A DNA stretch of 64,000 nucleotides, from contig NZ_CP126238.1 of NCBI RefSeq assembly GCF_044792555.1, positions 992,001-1,056,000 on the forward strand. Reading direction: 5' to 3'. This DNA comes from Alicycliphilus denitrificans_A (GTDB lineage Bacteria; Pseudomonadota; Gammaproteobacteria; Burkholderiales; Burkholderiaceae_C). Made by a program: the position numbers and the translations under genes. Positions 57,033-64,000 of the stretch are shown one piece after another; the first letter of the stretch is position 1, and the number at the start of each line of letters is the position of its first letter. The notes under the pieces were generated by a model. That model was not told the origin of the DNA, did no database searches, and was given only the letters and a program-made list of their open reading frames with translations.

Positions 57033-58081
57033 CACCCCAGCGCCAAAACCGCCCCCGCCACCCCCACGATGCCATCGGCCGACAGATCCGGCGCGCTCAC
57101 ACACTGGCGCGCATCCCAATGTGCAAAGTTGCGCGCCTGCGAGCGCCCGTAGTGCGGGTCGTAGTGCAGCCGCATCAGCTCATCGAACAGGGGGCCCAGA
57201 TCGCGCGCGCGCGCCCAGACCTGCCAGCGCTGCACCGTCTCCTTGCCATGCAGTTCGACGAGCGCCCCCAGGCGCTGCGCCAGGGCCTCGGGGTCGTCAC
57301 CCAGATAGGCGTAGTCGCGCAGCAGGTAGGCCAGGCGCTCTTCGGGCGTGGCCGCTATCTCGATGCAGGCCGCGGCGCGCAGGCGCTGCACCAGCGGCAC
57401 GGGGAGGGACAGGCGGCCTATGCGTGCGCTCTCGCCCTCCACGTACACGGGGCGCGACAGGTCCATGCCTTCGAGCGCGGTGGCGATCTGCGTCTCGAAA
57501 TTTTTTTGCGAGGGCTGGGGCACGCCGGGCAGGGCGCCGAGCAGCGAGCCCTTGTGACGCGCGCAATGCTCCAGGTCCAGCACCTGCGCGCCTTGGCTTT
57601 CCAAGGCCTGTAGCACACGCGTCTTGGCGCTGCCCGTGGCGCCGACCAGCACGCGCAGCTCGAGCCGCGGCACCAGCGCCGCGATCTGCTCGATCACATG
57701 GCGGCGAAAGGCCTTGTAGCCGCCCGCGAGCTGCTGCGCGTCCCAGCCCACCAGGCGCAGCCACTGCACCATGGAGCCGCTCCTCATGCCGCCGCGCCAG
57801 CAGTACACCAGCGGGCGCCAGCCCTGGGGCTTGTCGGCGAACTGCTCGCGCAGGTGGCGCGCCAGGTTCGCGGCAACAAAAGCGCCGCCCACACGCCGCG
57901 CCTCGAACGCGCCCTGCTGCACGTAAAGGGTGCCGACGATGGCGCGCTCCTCGTCGTCGAGCGCCGGGCAGTTGATGGCGCCGGGGATATGGTCCTCGGC
58001 GAACTCGGCGGGCGAGCGCGCGTCGATGAGGGCGTCGAAGGCGTGGCGGTCTGCCGGGCGTATGGGGCGGTGGTGGGACAC
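57032..58081 (-). CDS. mnmH: tRNA 2-selenouridine synthase
   Basis: MnmH (SelU, YbbB) replaces sulfur by selenium in 2-thiouridine at the wobble position of several tRNAs, using selenophosphate. The 349-residue protein has an N-terminal rhodanese domain with the active cysteine C94 in YCWRGGMRSGSM and a C-terminal P-loop domain (VLVGATGSAKTRVLQAL near 143-159). It is divergent from selD with 54 bases between starts, the expected pairing since SelD makes its substrate. No selA or selB is visible here. Confidence 0.95.
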   Translation of the reverse strand: MSHHRPIRPADRHAFDALIDARSPAEFAEDHIPGAINCPALDDEERAIVGTLYVQQGAFEARRVGGAFVAANLARHLREQFADKPQGWRPLVYCWRGGMRSGSMVQWLRLVGWDAQQLAGGYKAFRRHVIEQIAALVPRLELRVLVGATGSAKTRVLQALESQGAQVLDLEHCARHKGSLLGALPGVPQPSQKNFETQIATALEGMDLSRPVYVEGESARIGRLSLPVPLVQRLRAAACIEIAATPEERLAYLLRDYAYLGDDPEALAQRLGALVELHGKETVQRWQVWARARDLGPLFDELMRLHYDPHYGRSQARNFAHWDARQCVSAPDLSADGIVGVAGAVLALG

Positions 58082-58135
58082 GGGCGGTGAATCTGGGATG
58101 ATGCGACGATTTTTCCCCGATTGTCCGCCACCGCC

Positions 58136-59200
58136 ATGAACGTCAGCCCCGTCCCCGCCTCGCCCCGTCTCACCTCTCTATCCCATGGCGGCGGCTGCGG
58201 CTGCAAGATCGCGCCGGGCGTGCTGTCGCAGATCCTGCAGCAGAGCGGCGCGGGGGCGGTCATTCCGCCGGAGCTGCTGGTGGGCATAGAGACGGCGGAC
58301 GACGCCGCCGTGTATCGCCTGAACGAGAGCCAAGCGCTGGTGGCGACCACCGACTTCTTCATGCCCATCGTGGACGATCCGTACGAGTTCGGCCGCATCG
58401 CCGCCACCAATGCGCTCTCCGACGTGTACGCCATGGGCGGGCGGCCCATCATGGCGCTGGCGCTGGTGGCCATGCCGGTGAACCAGCTGCCGCTGGAGGT
58501 GATCGGCGCCATCATCCGCGGCGGGCAGGACGTATGCCGCGCGGCCGGCATACCGATCGCGGGCGGCCACACCATCGACTCGGTCGAGCCCATCTACGGC
58601 CTGGTGGCCATGGGCCTGGTGCATCCGGACCGCGTGCGCCGCAACGCCGACGCGCGGCCGGGCGATGTGCTGGTGCTGGGCAAACCGCTGGGCGTGGGCG
58701 TGTATTCGGCGGCGCTGAAGAAAGAGCAACTGGCCGATGGGCATTACCGCGAGATGCTCGCCAGCACCACGCGCCTGAACACGCCCGGCCCGCTGCTGGC
58801 CGAGCTGTCCGGCGTGCACGCCATCACCGATGTGACGGGCTTCGGCCTGGCCGGCCACGCGCTGGAGATGGCGCGCGGCGCCGGCCTCGCGGTGCAGATC
58901 GACTGGGCGCGCGTGCCGCTGCTGCCCGGCGTGGCCGAGCTGGCCGCCGCCGGCTTCGTGACCGGCGCCAGCGGCCGCAACTGGGCCGGCTACGGGGCCG
59001 ATGTGCTGCTGGCCGATGGCCTGCCCACCACCGCCCAGGCGCTGGCGACCGATCCGCAGACCTCGGGCGGCCTGCTCGTGGCCTGCGCGCCGGACAGCGT
59101 GCAGGCGGTGCTGGAGGTGTTTGCACGCGAAGGTTTTGCGCAGGCCGCGGTCATTGGCGGCGTGCAGGCCGGACCGGTGCGGCTTGAAATACGCCCATGA
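58136..59200 (+). CDS. selD: Selenide, water dikinase
   Basis: SelD makes selenophosphate from selenide and ATP. The 354-residue protein has the glycine-rich active-site stretch SHGGGCGCKIAP with C21 at the catalytic position (cysteine rather than selenocysteine), ETADDAAVYRL near 55, the metal/ATP block FGRIAATNALSDVYAMGGRP near 90 and the C-terminal ATDPQTSGGLLVAC. ATG at 58136 is used; a TTG at 58121 is in frame upstream. Divergent from mnmH. Confidence 0.95.
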   Translation: MNVSPVPASPRLTSLSHGGGCGCKIAPGVLSQILQQSGAGAVIPPELLVGIETADDAAVYRLNESQALVATTDFFMPIVDDPYEFGRIAATNALSDVYAMGGRPIMALALVAMPVNQLPLEVIGAIIRGGQDVCRAAGIPIAGGHTIDSVEPIYGLVAMGLVHPDRVRRNADARPGDVLVLGKPLGVGVYSAALKKEQLADGHYREMLASTTRLNTPGPLLAELSGVHAITDVTGFGLAGHALEMARGAGLAVQIDWARVPLLPGVAELAAAGFVTGASGRNWAGYGADVLLADGLPTTAQALATDPQTSGGLLVACAPDSVQAVLEVFAREGFAQAAVIGGVQAGPVRLEIRP

Positions 59201-59207
59201 TGCTTCG

Positions 59208-59258
59208 TTATTTATAGCTTTCGGCGTTTGTCCATAAAGCGCCGAACCCTATTTTTTC
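59208..59258 (+). repeat. Dispersed ATAGCT hairpin repeat after selD
   Basis: TTTATAGCT, TTCGGCGTTTG, loop, AAAGCGCCGAACCCTATTTTTT. TTCGGCG(T)TT and AA(A)GCGCCGAA form a strong stem followed by a T run, so this copy can act as a terminator for selD. Confidence 0.82.
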
Positions 59259-59334
59259 TTGTAATACCCCAACCCCGCGAGTGGCACCTGGCGTTGGCTA
59301 GACTCACCAGCTTCCATACGCAAACAACACAGCC

Positions 59335-60426
59335 ATGGCACTAACAGAGCAAGATCTGCTGGCGGCAATCGCCGGCGTCCAGGATCCGCACACGGGCAAG
59401 GATTTCGTGAGCACGCGCGCCGTGCGCAACGTGCAGATCAACGGCGGCGACGTCGCCTTCGACGTGGAGCTGGGTTACCCCGCCAAGAGCCTGGTGCCGG
59501 CGCTGCGCCAGCAGTTCATCGCCGCGGCCAAGGGCGTGGCGGGCGTGGCCAACGTCTCTGTGAACATCGTCACCAAGGTCACGGCCCATGCCGTGCAGCG
59601 CGGCGTACAACTGCTGCCGGGCGTGAAGAACATCATCGCCGTGGCCTCGGGCAAGGGTGGCGTGGGCAAGAGCACCACGGCCGCCAACCTGGCCCTGGCC
59701 CTGGCCGCCGAGGGCGCGCGCGTGGGCGTGCTGGATGCCGACATCTACGGCCCCAGCCAGCCCATGATGCTGGGCATCCAGCGCCGCCCCGATAGCCTGG
59801 ACGGCAAGAACATGGAGCCGCTGGAAAACTACGGCGTGCAGGTTATGTCCATAGGCTTTCTGGTAGACCAGGACCAGGCCATGATCTGGCGCGGCCCCAT
59901 GGCCACCCAGGCGCTGGAGCAGCTCTTGCGCCAGACCAACTGGAAGGACCTGGACTACCTTCTCGTGGACCTGCCGCCGGGCACGGGCGACATCCAGCTG
60001 ACCCTCTCCCAGCGCGTGCCCATGACCGGCGCGGTGATCGTCACCACGCCCCAGGACATCGCGCTGCTGGACGCCAGGAAGGGCATCAAGATGTTCGAGA
60101 AGGTGGGTGTGCCCATCCTCGGCATCGTGGAGAACATGGCCGTGCATGTGTGCAGCAACTGCGGCCATGTGGAGCACATCTTCGGCGCCGACGGCGGCAA
60201 GAAGATGGCCCAGGAATACGGCATGGACTATCTTGGAGCGCTGCCGCTGCACATCGACATCCGCCTGCAGGCCGACTCTGGCCGCCCCACCGTGGTGGCC
60301 GACCCGGACGGCGAGGTGGCGCAGATCTACAAGCAGATGGCGCGTGACGTGGCCGTGAAGGTCGCCCAGCAGGCCAAGGACTTCTCGGCCAAGTTCCCGA
60401 CCATCTCCATCAGCAAGCGAACCTAG
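59335..60426 (+). CDS. apbC: Iron-sulfur cluster carrier ATPase Mrp/ApbC
   Basis: Mrp/ApbC is a scaffold or carrier for Fe-S clusters. The 363-residue protein has an N-terminal MIP18/DUF59 domain (residues 1-85), the deviant Walker A GKGGVGKS at 106-113 (ASGKGGVGKSTTAANL), VLDADIYGPSQPMMLG near 130, DYLLVDLPPGTGDIQLTLSQ near 205 and the metal-binding CSNC near 272. It is followed after 6 bases by a large permease gene, which is probably cotranscribed. Confidence 0.95.
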   Translation: MALTEQDLLAAIAGVQDPHTGKDFVSTRAVRNVQINGGDVAFDVELGYPAKSLVPALRQQFIAAAKGVAGVANVSVNIVTKVTAHAVQRGVQLLPGVKNIIAVASGKGGVGKSTTAANLALALAAEGARVGVLDADIYGPSQPMMLGIQRRPDSLDGKNMEPLENYGVQVMSIGFLVDQDQAMIWRGPMATQALEQLLRQTNWKDLDYLLVDLPPGTGDIQLTLSQRVPMTGAVIVTTPQDIALLDARKGIKMFEKVGVPILGIVENMAVHVCSNCGHVEHIFGADGGKKMAQEYGMDYLGALPLHIDIRLQADSGRPTVVADPDGEVAQIYKQMARDVAVKVAQQAKDFSAKFPTISISKRT

Positions 60427-60432
60427 GCCCTG

Positions 60433-63006
60433 ATGCCGGCCATGTCCACTTCTGCACGCGCTGCCGGCGGTGCCGGCAATCCCTCTTTCCTGCACCTGGG
60501 CTGGCGCACGCTGTGGCGCGACCTGCGCGCGGGCGAGCTGCGGCTGCTCATGGTCGCCGTCACGCTGGCCGTGGCCGCGCTCACCTCGGTGGGCTTTTTT
60601 GCCGACCGGCTGCACGGGGGGCTGGCGCGCGACGCGCTGCAGCTGCTCGGCGGCGACGCCGTCGTGGCCAGCGACAACCCCACGCCGGCGGCGGTGCAGG
60701 AGCGCGCGCGCGCGCTGGGCCTGGCCAGCGTGACCACCCTGGGCTTTCCCACCATGGGGCGCGCCAGCGACGCACAGGGCGGCGCCAGCCGGCTGGTGGC
60801 GCTCAAGAGCGTGGAGCCGGGCTACCCGCTGCGCGGCCGCCTGCAGGTCAGCGACGATGCCGAGCGCGCAGGCAGCCCCACGCAGGACATCCCCGCGCCG
60901 GGCCAGGTCTGGGTGGACGCGCCGCTGCTCAATACCCTGTCCCTCAAGCTCGGCGATCCGCTGCTGCTGGGCGACACGGCGCTGCGCATCACGCGCATCA
61001 TCACGCTGGAGCCCGACCGCGGCGCCGGCTTCATGAGCTTTGCGCCGCGCGTGATGATCAACGCGCTGGACCTGCCCGCCACGGGCCTGGTGCAGCCCGC
61101 CAGCCGCATCACCTACCGCTTTGCCGTGGCCGGCCCGCCCGATGCCGTCGGGCGCTTCACCGCCTGGGCCGAAGAGGCCGTGACCGAGCCCGGCATGCGC
61201 GGCGTGCGCGTGGAGTCGCTGGACAGCGGCCGCCCCGAGATGCGCCAGACGCTGGACCGGGCGCAGAAATTCCTCAACCTCGTGGCGCTGCTGGCCGCGC
61301 TGCTGTCGGCCGTGGCCGTGGCCCTGGCCGCGCGCGGCTTTGCCAACGACCACCTGGACGCCGCCGCGCTCTTGCGCGTGCTGGGCCAGAGCCAGCGCAC
61401 CATCGCCGGCGCCTATGTGCTGGAGTTCCTGCTCGTGGGCCTGTGCGCCAGCGCCGTGGGCGTGCTGCTGGGCTTTGCCGTGCACCATGTGTTCGTGCTG
61501 CTGCTGGCCGGGCTGGTGGAGTCGGCCCTGCCCGCGGCCAGCCTCTGGCCCGTGCTGCTCGGCGTGGGCGTGGGCCTGACGCTGATGTGCGCCTTCGGCC
61601 TGCCGCCCGTGCTGCAGCTGGCGCAGGTGCCGCCGCTGCGCGTCATGCGCCGTGACCTGGGTGCCGTGCGCCCCACGTCCATGGCCGTGCTCGGACTGGG
61701 GCTGGCCGGCTTTGCGGCGCTGCTGCTGGTGATCAGCCGCGACTGGAAGCTGGGCTCCATCGCCGTGGGCGGCTTTGCCGCCGCCGTGCTGCTGTTTGCC
61801 GCCCTGGCCTGGGTGGCGGTGTGGCTGCTGCGCAAGGCCGTCAGCGAGAGCACCGCGCCGCGCTGGATGGTGCTGGCCACGCGCCAGATCGCGGCGCGTC
61901 CGGCCTATGCCGTGGTGCAGGTGGCCAGCCTGGCCGTGGGCCTGCTGGCCCTGGTGCTGCTGGTGCTGCTGCGCACCGACCTCATCTCCAGCTGGCAGAA
62001 CGCCACGCCGGCCCATGCGCCCAACCGTTTCGTGATCAACATCATGCCGGACCAGGCCGATGACTTTCGCGCGCGGCTGCAGCAGGCCGGCGTGGCGCAG
62101 TACGACTGGTACCCCATGTTCCGCGGCCGCCTGGTGGCCATCAACGACCGCGCGGTGAGCCTTCAAGATTACGCCGACGACCGCGCCAAGGGCCTGGTGG
62201 ACCGCGAGTTCAACCTCTCCAACGCAGCCCAGGCGCCCGCGCACAACAGCATCTCCGCTGGCCGCTGGACGGCCGAGGAGGCGGGCGCCGTCAGCGTGGA
62301 AGAGGGCATCGCCAAGACCCTGGGCCTCAAGCTCGGCGACCGCCTGCGCTTTGACATTGGCGGCGTGCCCAGCGAGGTGCGCATCACCAGCCTGCGCCAT
62401 GTGGACTGGAGCTCGATGCGCGCCAACTTCTTCGTGATGTACCCGGTGGCGCATATGGCCGACGTGCCCATGACCTACCTGGCCGCCTACCGCGCGCCAG
62501 AAGCCCGCCCGGGTGGGCCGGACTTCGACAACGCCCTGGTGCACGCCTTCCCCAACGTCACCAACGTGGACATGAGCGCCACCCTGGCCCAGGTGCAGGG
62601 CGTGCTGGCCCAGGTGATACGCGCCGTGGAATTCCTCTTCGCCTTCACGCTGGCCGCGGGCCTGGTGGTGCTGTTTGCCGCCGTCACCGCCACGCGCGAG
62701 GAGCGCGCGCGCGAGTTCGCCATCATGCGCGCCGTGGGCGCGCGCGCCAGCCTGCTGCGCCAGGTGCAGCGCGCCGAGCTGGCCGGCGTGGGCCTGCTGG
62801 CGGGCCTGTTGGCCAGCTGCGTGGCCGTGGCCGTGGGCTGGGCCCTGGCGCGCTATGTGTTCGACTTCAGCTGGACGGTCAGGCCTTGGGTGCCGCTGGC
62901 GGGCAGCCTGGTGGGCGCGCTGCTGGCGCTGGCCGCCGGCTGGTGGGGGCTGCGCGAGGTGCTGCAGCGCCCCGTGGTGGACACCCTGCGCCGCGCGGCA
63001 GAGTAG
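60433..63006 (+). CDS. Large FtsX-type ABC transporter permease (YbbP-like)
   Basis: An 857-residue inner-membrane protein with about ten membrane helices arranged as two FtsX units and long periplasmic MacB-type domains: an N-terminal helix (LRLLMVAVTLAVAALTSVGF), a large periplasmic region, a four-helix block near 280-480, a second periplasmic region (RGRLVAINDRAVSLQDYADD) and a C-terminal FtsX block with REFAIMRAVGARASLLRQV. This layout matches YbbP/SalY lipid-type exporters, whose ATPase is normally next door; none is adjacent here. ATG could be 60433 or 60442. Confidence 0.88.
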   Translation: MPAMSTSARAAGGAGNPSFLHLGWRTLWRDLRAGELRLLMVAVTLAVAALTSVGFFADRLHGGLARDALQLLGGDAVVASDNPTPAAVQERARALGLASVTTLGFPTMGRASDAQGGASRLVALKSVEPGYPLRGRLQVSDDAERAGSPTQDIPAPGQVWVDAPLLNTLSLKLGDPLLLGDTALRITRIITLEPDRGAGFMSFAPRVMINALDLPATGLVQPASRITYRFAVAGPPDAVGRFTAWAEEAVTEPGMRGVRVESLDSGRPEMRQTLDRAQKFLNLVALLAALLSAVAVALAARGFANDHLDAAALLRVLGQSQRTIAGAYVLEFLLVGLCASAVGVLLGFAVHHVFVLLLAGLVESALPAASLWPVLLGVGVGLTLMCAFGLPPVLQLAQVPPLRVMRRDLGAVRPTSMAVLGLGLAGFAALLLVISRDWKLGSIAVGGFAAAVLLFAALAWVAVWLLRKAVSESTAPRWMVLATRQIAARPAYAVVQVASLAVGLLALVLLVLLRTDLISSWQNATPAHAPNRFVINIMPDQADDFRARLQQAGVAQYDWYPMFRGRLVAINDRAVSLQDYADDRAKGLVDREFNLSNAAQAPAHNSISAGRWTAEEAGAVSVEEGIAKTLGLKLGDRLRFDIGGVPSEVRITSLRHVDWSSMRANFFVMYPVAHMADVPMTYLAAYRAPEARPGGPDFDNALVHAFPNVTNVDMSATLAQVQGVLAQVIRAVEFLFAFTLAAGLVVLFAAVTATREERAREFAIMRAVGARASLLRQVQRAELAGVGLLAGLLASCVAVAVGWALARYVFDFSWTVRPWVPLAGSLVGALLALAAGWWGLREVLQRPVVDTLRRAAE

Positions 63007-63030
63007 CGCGGGACGGGAAATGTGAGCCGA

Positions 63031-63363
63031 TCAGCGGCGACCGCCCCGGCCATGGAAGCCCCCTCCACGCCCTCCACCATGCCAGCCGCTCCGGCCACCA
63101 CCGCCGCGCCAATAGCCGAAGCCAAGGCTCAGGCCTATCGGCGGCCCCACGTATGTCGGGCCGTAGTAATACGGCGCGGCATACACCGGCGCGGCGGGAT
63201 AGACGACGGGCGGCGCCGCATAGACGGTCTGGCCATCGACGTCGGTGCCGTAGTAGGTGTAGGGGCCGGGAGCCGGCCCGTAGACCGCGCACCCGCCCAG
63301 GGTGGACAGCGCCAGCAGCGAAAACATCAGCCGTGCCGCCGCAGCCTTGAAGCTCTTGGTCAT
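63031..63363 (-). CDS. Glycine/tyrosine-rich small lipoprotein
   Basis: A 110-residue protein with signal peptide and lipobox TLGGC (cysteine near residue 25), a tyrosine/proline-rich centre (VYAAPPVVYPAAPVYAAPYY) and a C-terminal glycine/arginine/histidine tail (WRGGGGRSGWHGGGRGGGFH). The pattern is that of small comamonad envelope lipoproteins with low-complexity tails; function unknown. The ATG at 63363 is preceded by GAAGGG at a good distance. It is convergent with the permease gene. Confidence 0.72.
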   Translation of the reverse strand: MTKSFKAAAARLMFSLLALSTLGGCAVYGPAPGPYTYYGTDVDGQTVYAAPPVVYPAAPVYAAPYYYGPTYVGPPIGLSLGFGYWRGGGGRSGWHGGGRGGGFHGRGGRR

Positions 63364-63521
63364 GATGGAACCCTTCGGTCGTGAACCATGGTGGCTGTTA
63401 GAACGCAAGTGCTCCTCGGTGGTTCAGTGGAGTTGGGCGCGATGGGCCGGCGCGGTGTGTAAAGTTTTCGTCAACGGCCACCCTGCACCGGGTGGCGCAG
63501 CAATGAGAGGAGTCAGGCCAA

Positions 63522-63743
63522 GTGAATGAAGCCGCAGACTGGGCGCCCGACTGGGCGCAGGCCCCCGCGGGCTGGGACTGGCTGGCGCAGGACGAGGACG
63601 GGCGCTGGTTCTGGTACCGCACCGAGCCCATCGCCGGCTTTGGCGGCGGCGTGTGGCGCTCCAACTCGCGCAACCAGCAGTACGCCGGCCAGGGGCAGTC
63701 CAACCCGGCCTGGGCCGAGTCGCTGTGCCGCCGGGATCAATGA
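63522..63743 (+). CDS. Small tryptophan-rich protein of unknown function
   Basis: A 73-residue protein that I do not recognise. It is acidic and unusually rich in tryptophan (WAPDWAQAPAGWDWLAQDED, then WFWYRTEP), ending in a basic, asparagine-rich part. AGGAG lies 9 bases before the GTG start. No signal peptide or membrane segment is visible. The spacing of tryptophans recalls small WW-like or ligand-binding modules, but no family can be named. It is upstream of a kinase-like gene with a hairpin repeat between. Confidence 0.55.
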   Translation: MNEAADWAPDWAQAPAGWDWLAQDEDGRWFWYRTEPIAGFGGGVWRSNSRNQQYAGQGQSNPAWAESLCRRDQ

Positions 63744-63794
63744 AAATTGATAGCTGCTATCGCTTATGGGTAGTGCGCTGGAGCCATATTTTCC
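63744..63794 (+). repeat. Dispersed ATAGCT hairpin repeat before the last gene
   Basis: AAAATTGATAGCT, GCTATCGCTTATGG, then AGTGCGCTGGAGCCATATTT. It ends one base before the ATG of the next gene, leaving no room for a separate ribosome site. Confidence 0.78.
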
Positions 63795-63795
63795 T

Positions 63796-64000
63796 ATGAA
63801 TCAAGACGACGGCGCCGAACTGGCCAAGGCCCTGTGCCAGGCCTTGGGTGCGGCCGAGGGCGGGCCGGTGCAGCACCTGCAGACGCATTTGTCGCACCTG
63901 CTGCTCACGCCCACCCATGCCTACAAGCTCAAAAAACCGCTGCGCCTGCCGTTCGCCGACTTCTCCACGCTGGCCGCGCGCCAGTATTTCTGCGCCGAGG
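63796..64000 (+). CDS. COG2187-type aminoglycoside phosphotransferase-like protein (3' end cut)
   Basis: Only 68 residues are visible. The sequence after the start (HLQTHLSHLLLTPTHAYKLK, KPLRLPFADFSTLAARQYFC) matches the N-terminus of a widespread family in which a kinase-like fold of the aminoglycoside phosphotransferase type is fused to a P-loop ATPase (COG2187 plus COG0645). The function of the family is unknown; resistance cannot be inferred. The ATG directly follows a hairpin repeat. Confidence 0.8.
   Translation, partial: MNQDDGAELAKALCQALGAAEGGPVQHLQTHLSHLLLTPTHAYKLKKPLRLPFADFSTLAARQYFCAE

Noticed and set aside
59341..62544. A 1067-codon open frame on the minus strand
   Set aside because: It is the complement of apbC and the permease gene; histidine/glutamine/glycine-rich content and lack of motifs show it is an artefact of high-GC codon use.
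1..64000. tRNA genes, rRNA genes, CRISPR arrays, intact insertion sequences or prophage genes
   Set aside because: No cloverleaf-like sequences, repeat-spacer arrays, transposases or integrases were seen on reading both strands.

Overview
The window is a high-GC chromosomal segment from a betaproteobacterium, most likely a member of the Comamonadaceae (Acidovorax, Alicycliphilus or Comamonas-like). The basis is protein style and gene order: two Bug-type tricarboxylate receptors, an Omp32-like porin, a VF530 protein, the gpmA/ctpA/moeB and rhodanese/grxC/secB/gpsA blocks, and a dispersed repeat with an ATAGCT head that I associate with comamonads. I saw no rRNA, tRNA, CRISPR array, prophage or intact insertion sequence. 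Both edges cut a gene: pilC on the left and a COG2187-type kinase gene on the right.

Layout. 1-2.8 kb: type IV pilus genes pilC (partial) and pilB. 2.9-7.3 kb: cytochrome oxidase assembly genes (twin-TM protein, SURF1, thioredoxin-like protein, ctaA, ctaB, SCO1). 7.3-9.4 kb: a Bug receptor and rpoH, which carries a near-perfect CIRCE operator over its promoter. 9.5-10.6 kb: what looks like a decayed type I restriction-modification/Fic locus with one intact VF530 gene. 10.7-17.4 kb: alcohol dehydrogenase, cutA, ftsY, an M16 peptidase pair, rsmD and coaD. 17.4-20.4 kb: BON lipoprotein and a three-part signalling cluster. 20.5-26 kb: moeB, ctpA, gpmA, then rhodanese, grxC, secB, gpsA. 26-30.5 kb: a lectin-like lipoprotein and an MlrC/Bug receptor/LysR cassette. 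30.6-37.2 kb: panC, panB, nadC, nadA, a DUF4148 protein, pabB, pabC. 37.4-41.1 kb: a porin and a kinase/TPR-response-regulator pair. 41.1-45.7 kb: a tautomerase-like isomerase, panD, nadB, scpA, a DUF3460 protein and two small lipoproteins. 45.7-54.3 kb: metG, then a TonB receptor/YfiR/hybrid kinase/diguanylate cyclase cluster. 54.3-64 kb: patatin, a membrane Mrr-like protein, a 0.7-kb palindrome-rich element, mnmH (selU) and selD, mrp, a large FtsX-type permease, small proteins and the partial kinase gene.

How the genes work together. The segment is rich in cofactor synthesis: all three de novo NAD genes up to NaMN (nadA, nadB, nadC), four pantothenate/CoA genes (panB, panC, panD, coaD), folate pabB/pabC and heme A (ctaA, ctaB). 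Selenium use appears limited to tRNA selenouridine (selD with mnmH). Signalling is dense, with four sensor/regulator sets. One is a nearly complete putative c-di-GMP phosphorelay: YfiR, a kinase with its own receiver and HPt domains, and a REC-GGEEF output, joined by ATGA overlaps.

The most unusual non-coding content is (i) about 14 copies of a roughly 50-bp hairpin repeat at gene borders, some supplying start or stop codons or signal-peptide codons, (ii) a 93-bp element with inverted-repeat ends and a 704-bp relative filled with nested palindromes, both with a copy of that hairpin repeat just to their right, and (iii) the CIRCE site on rpoH. All positions were read by eye; family assignments come from sequence recognition, not from searches.
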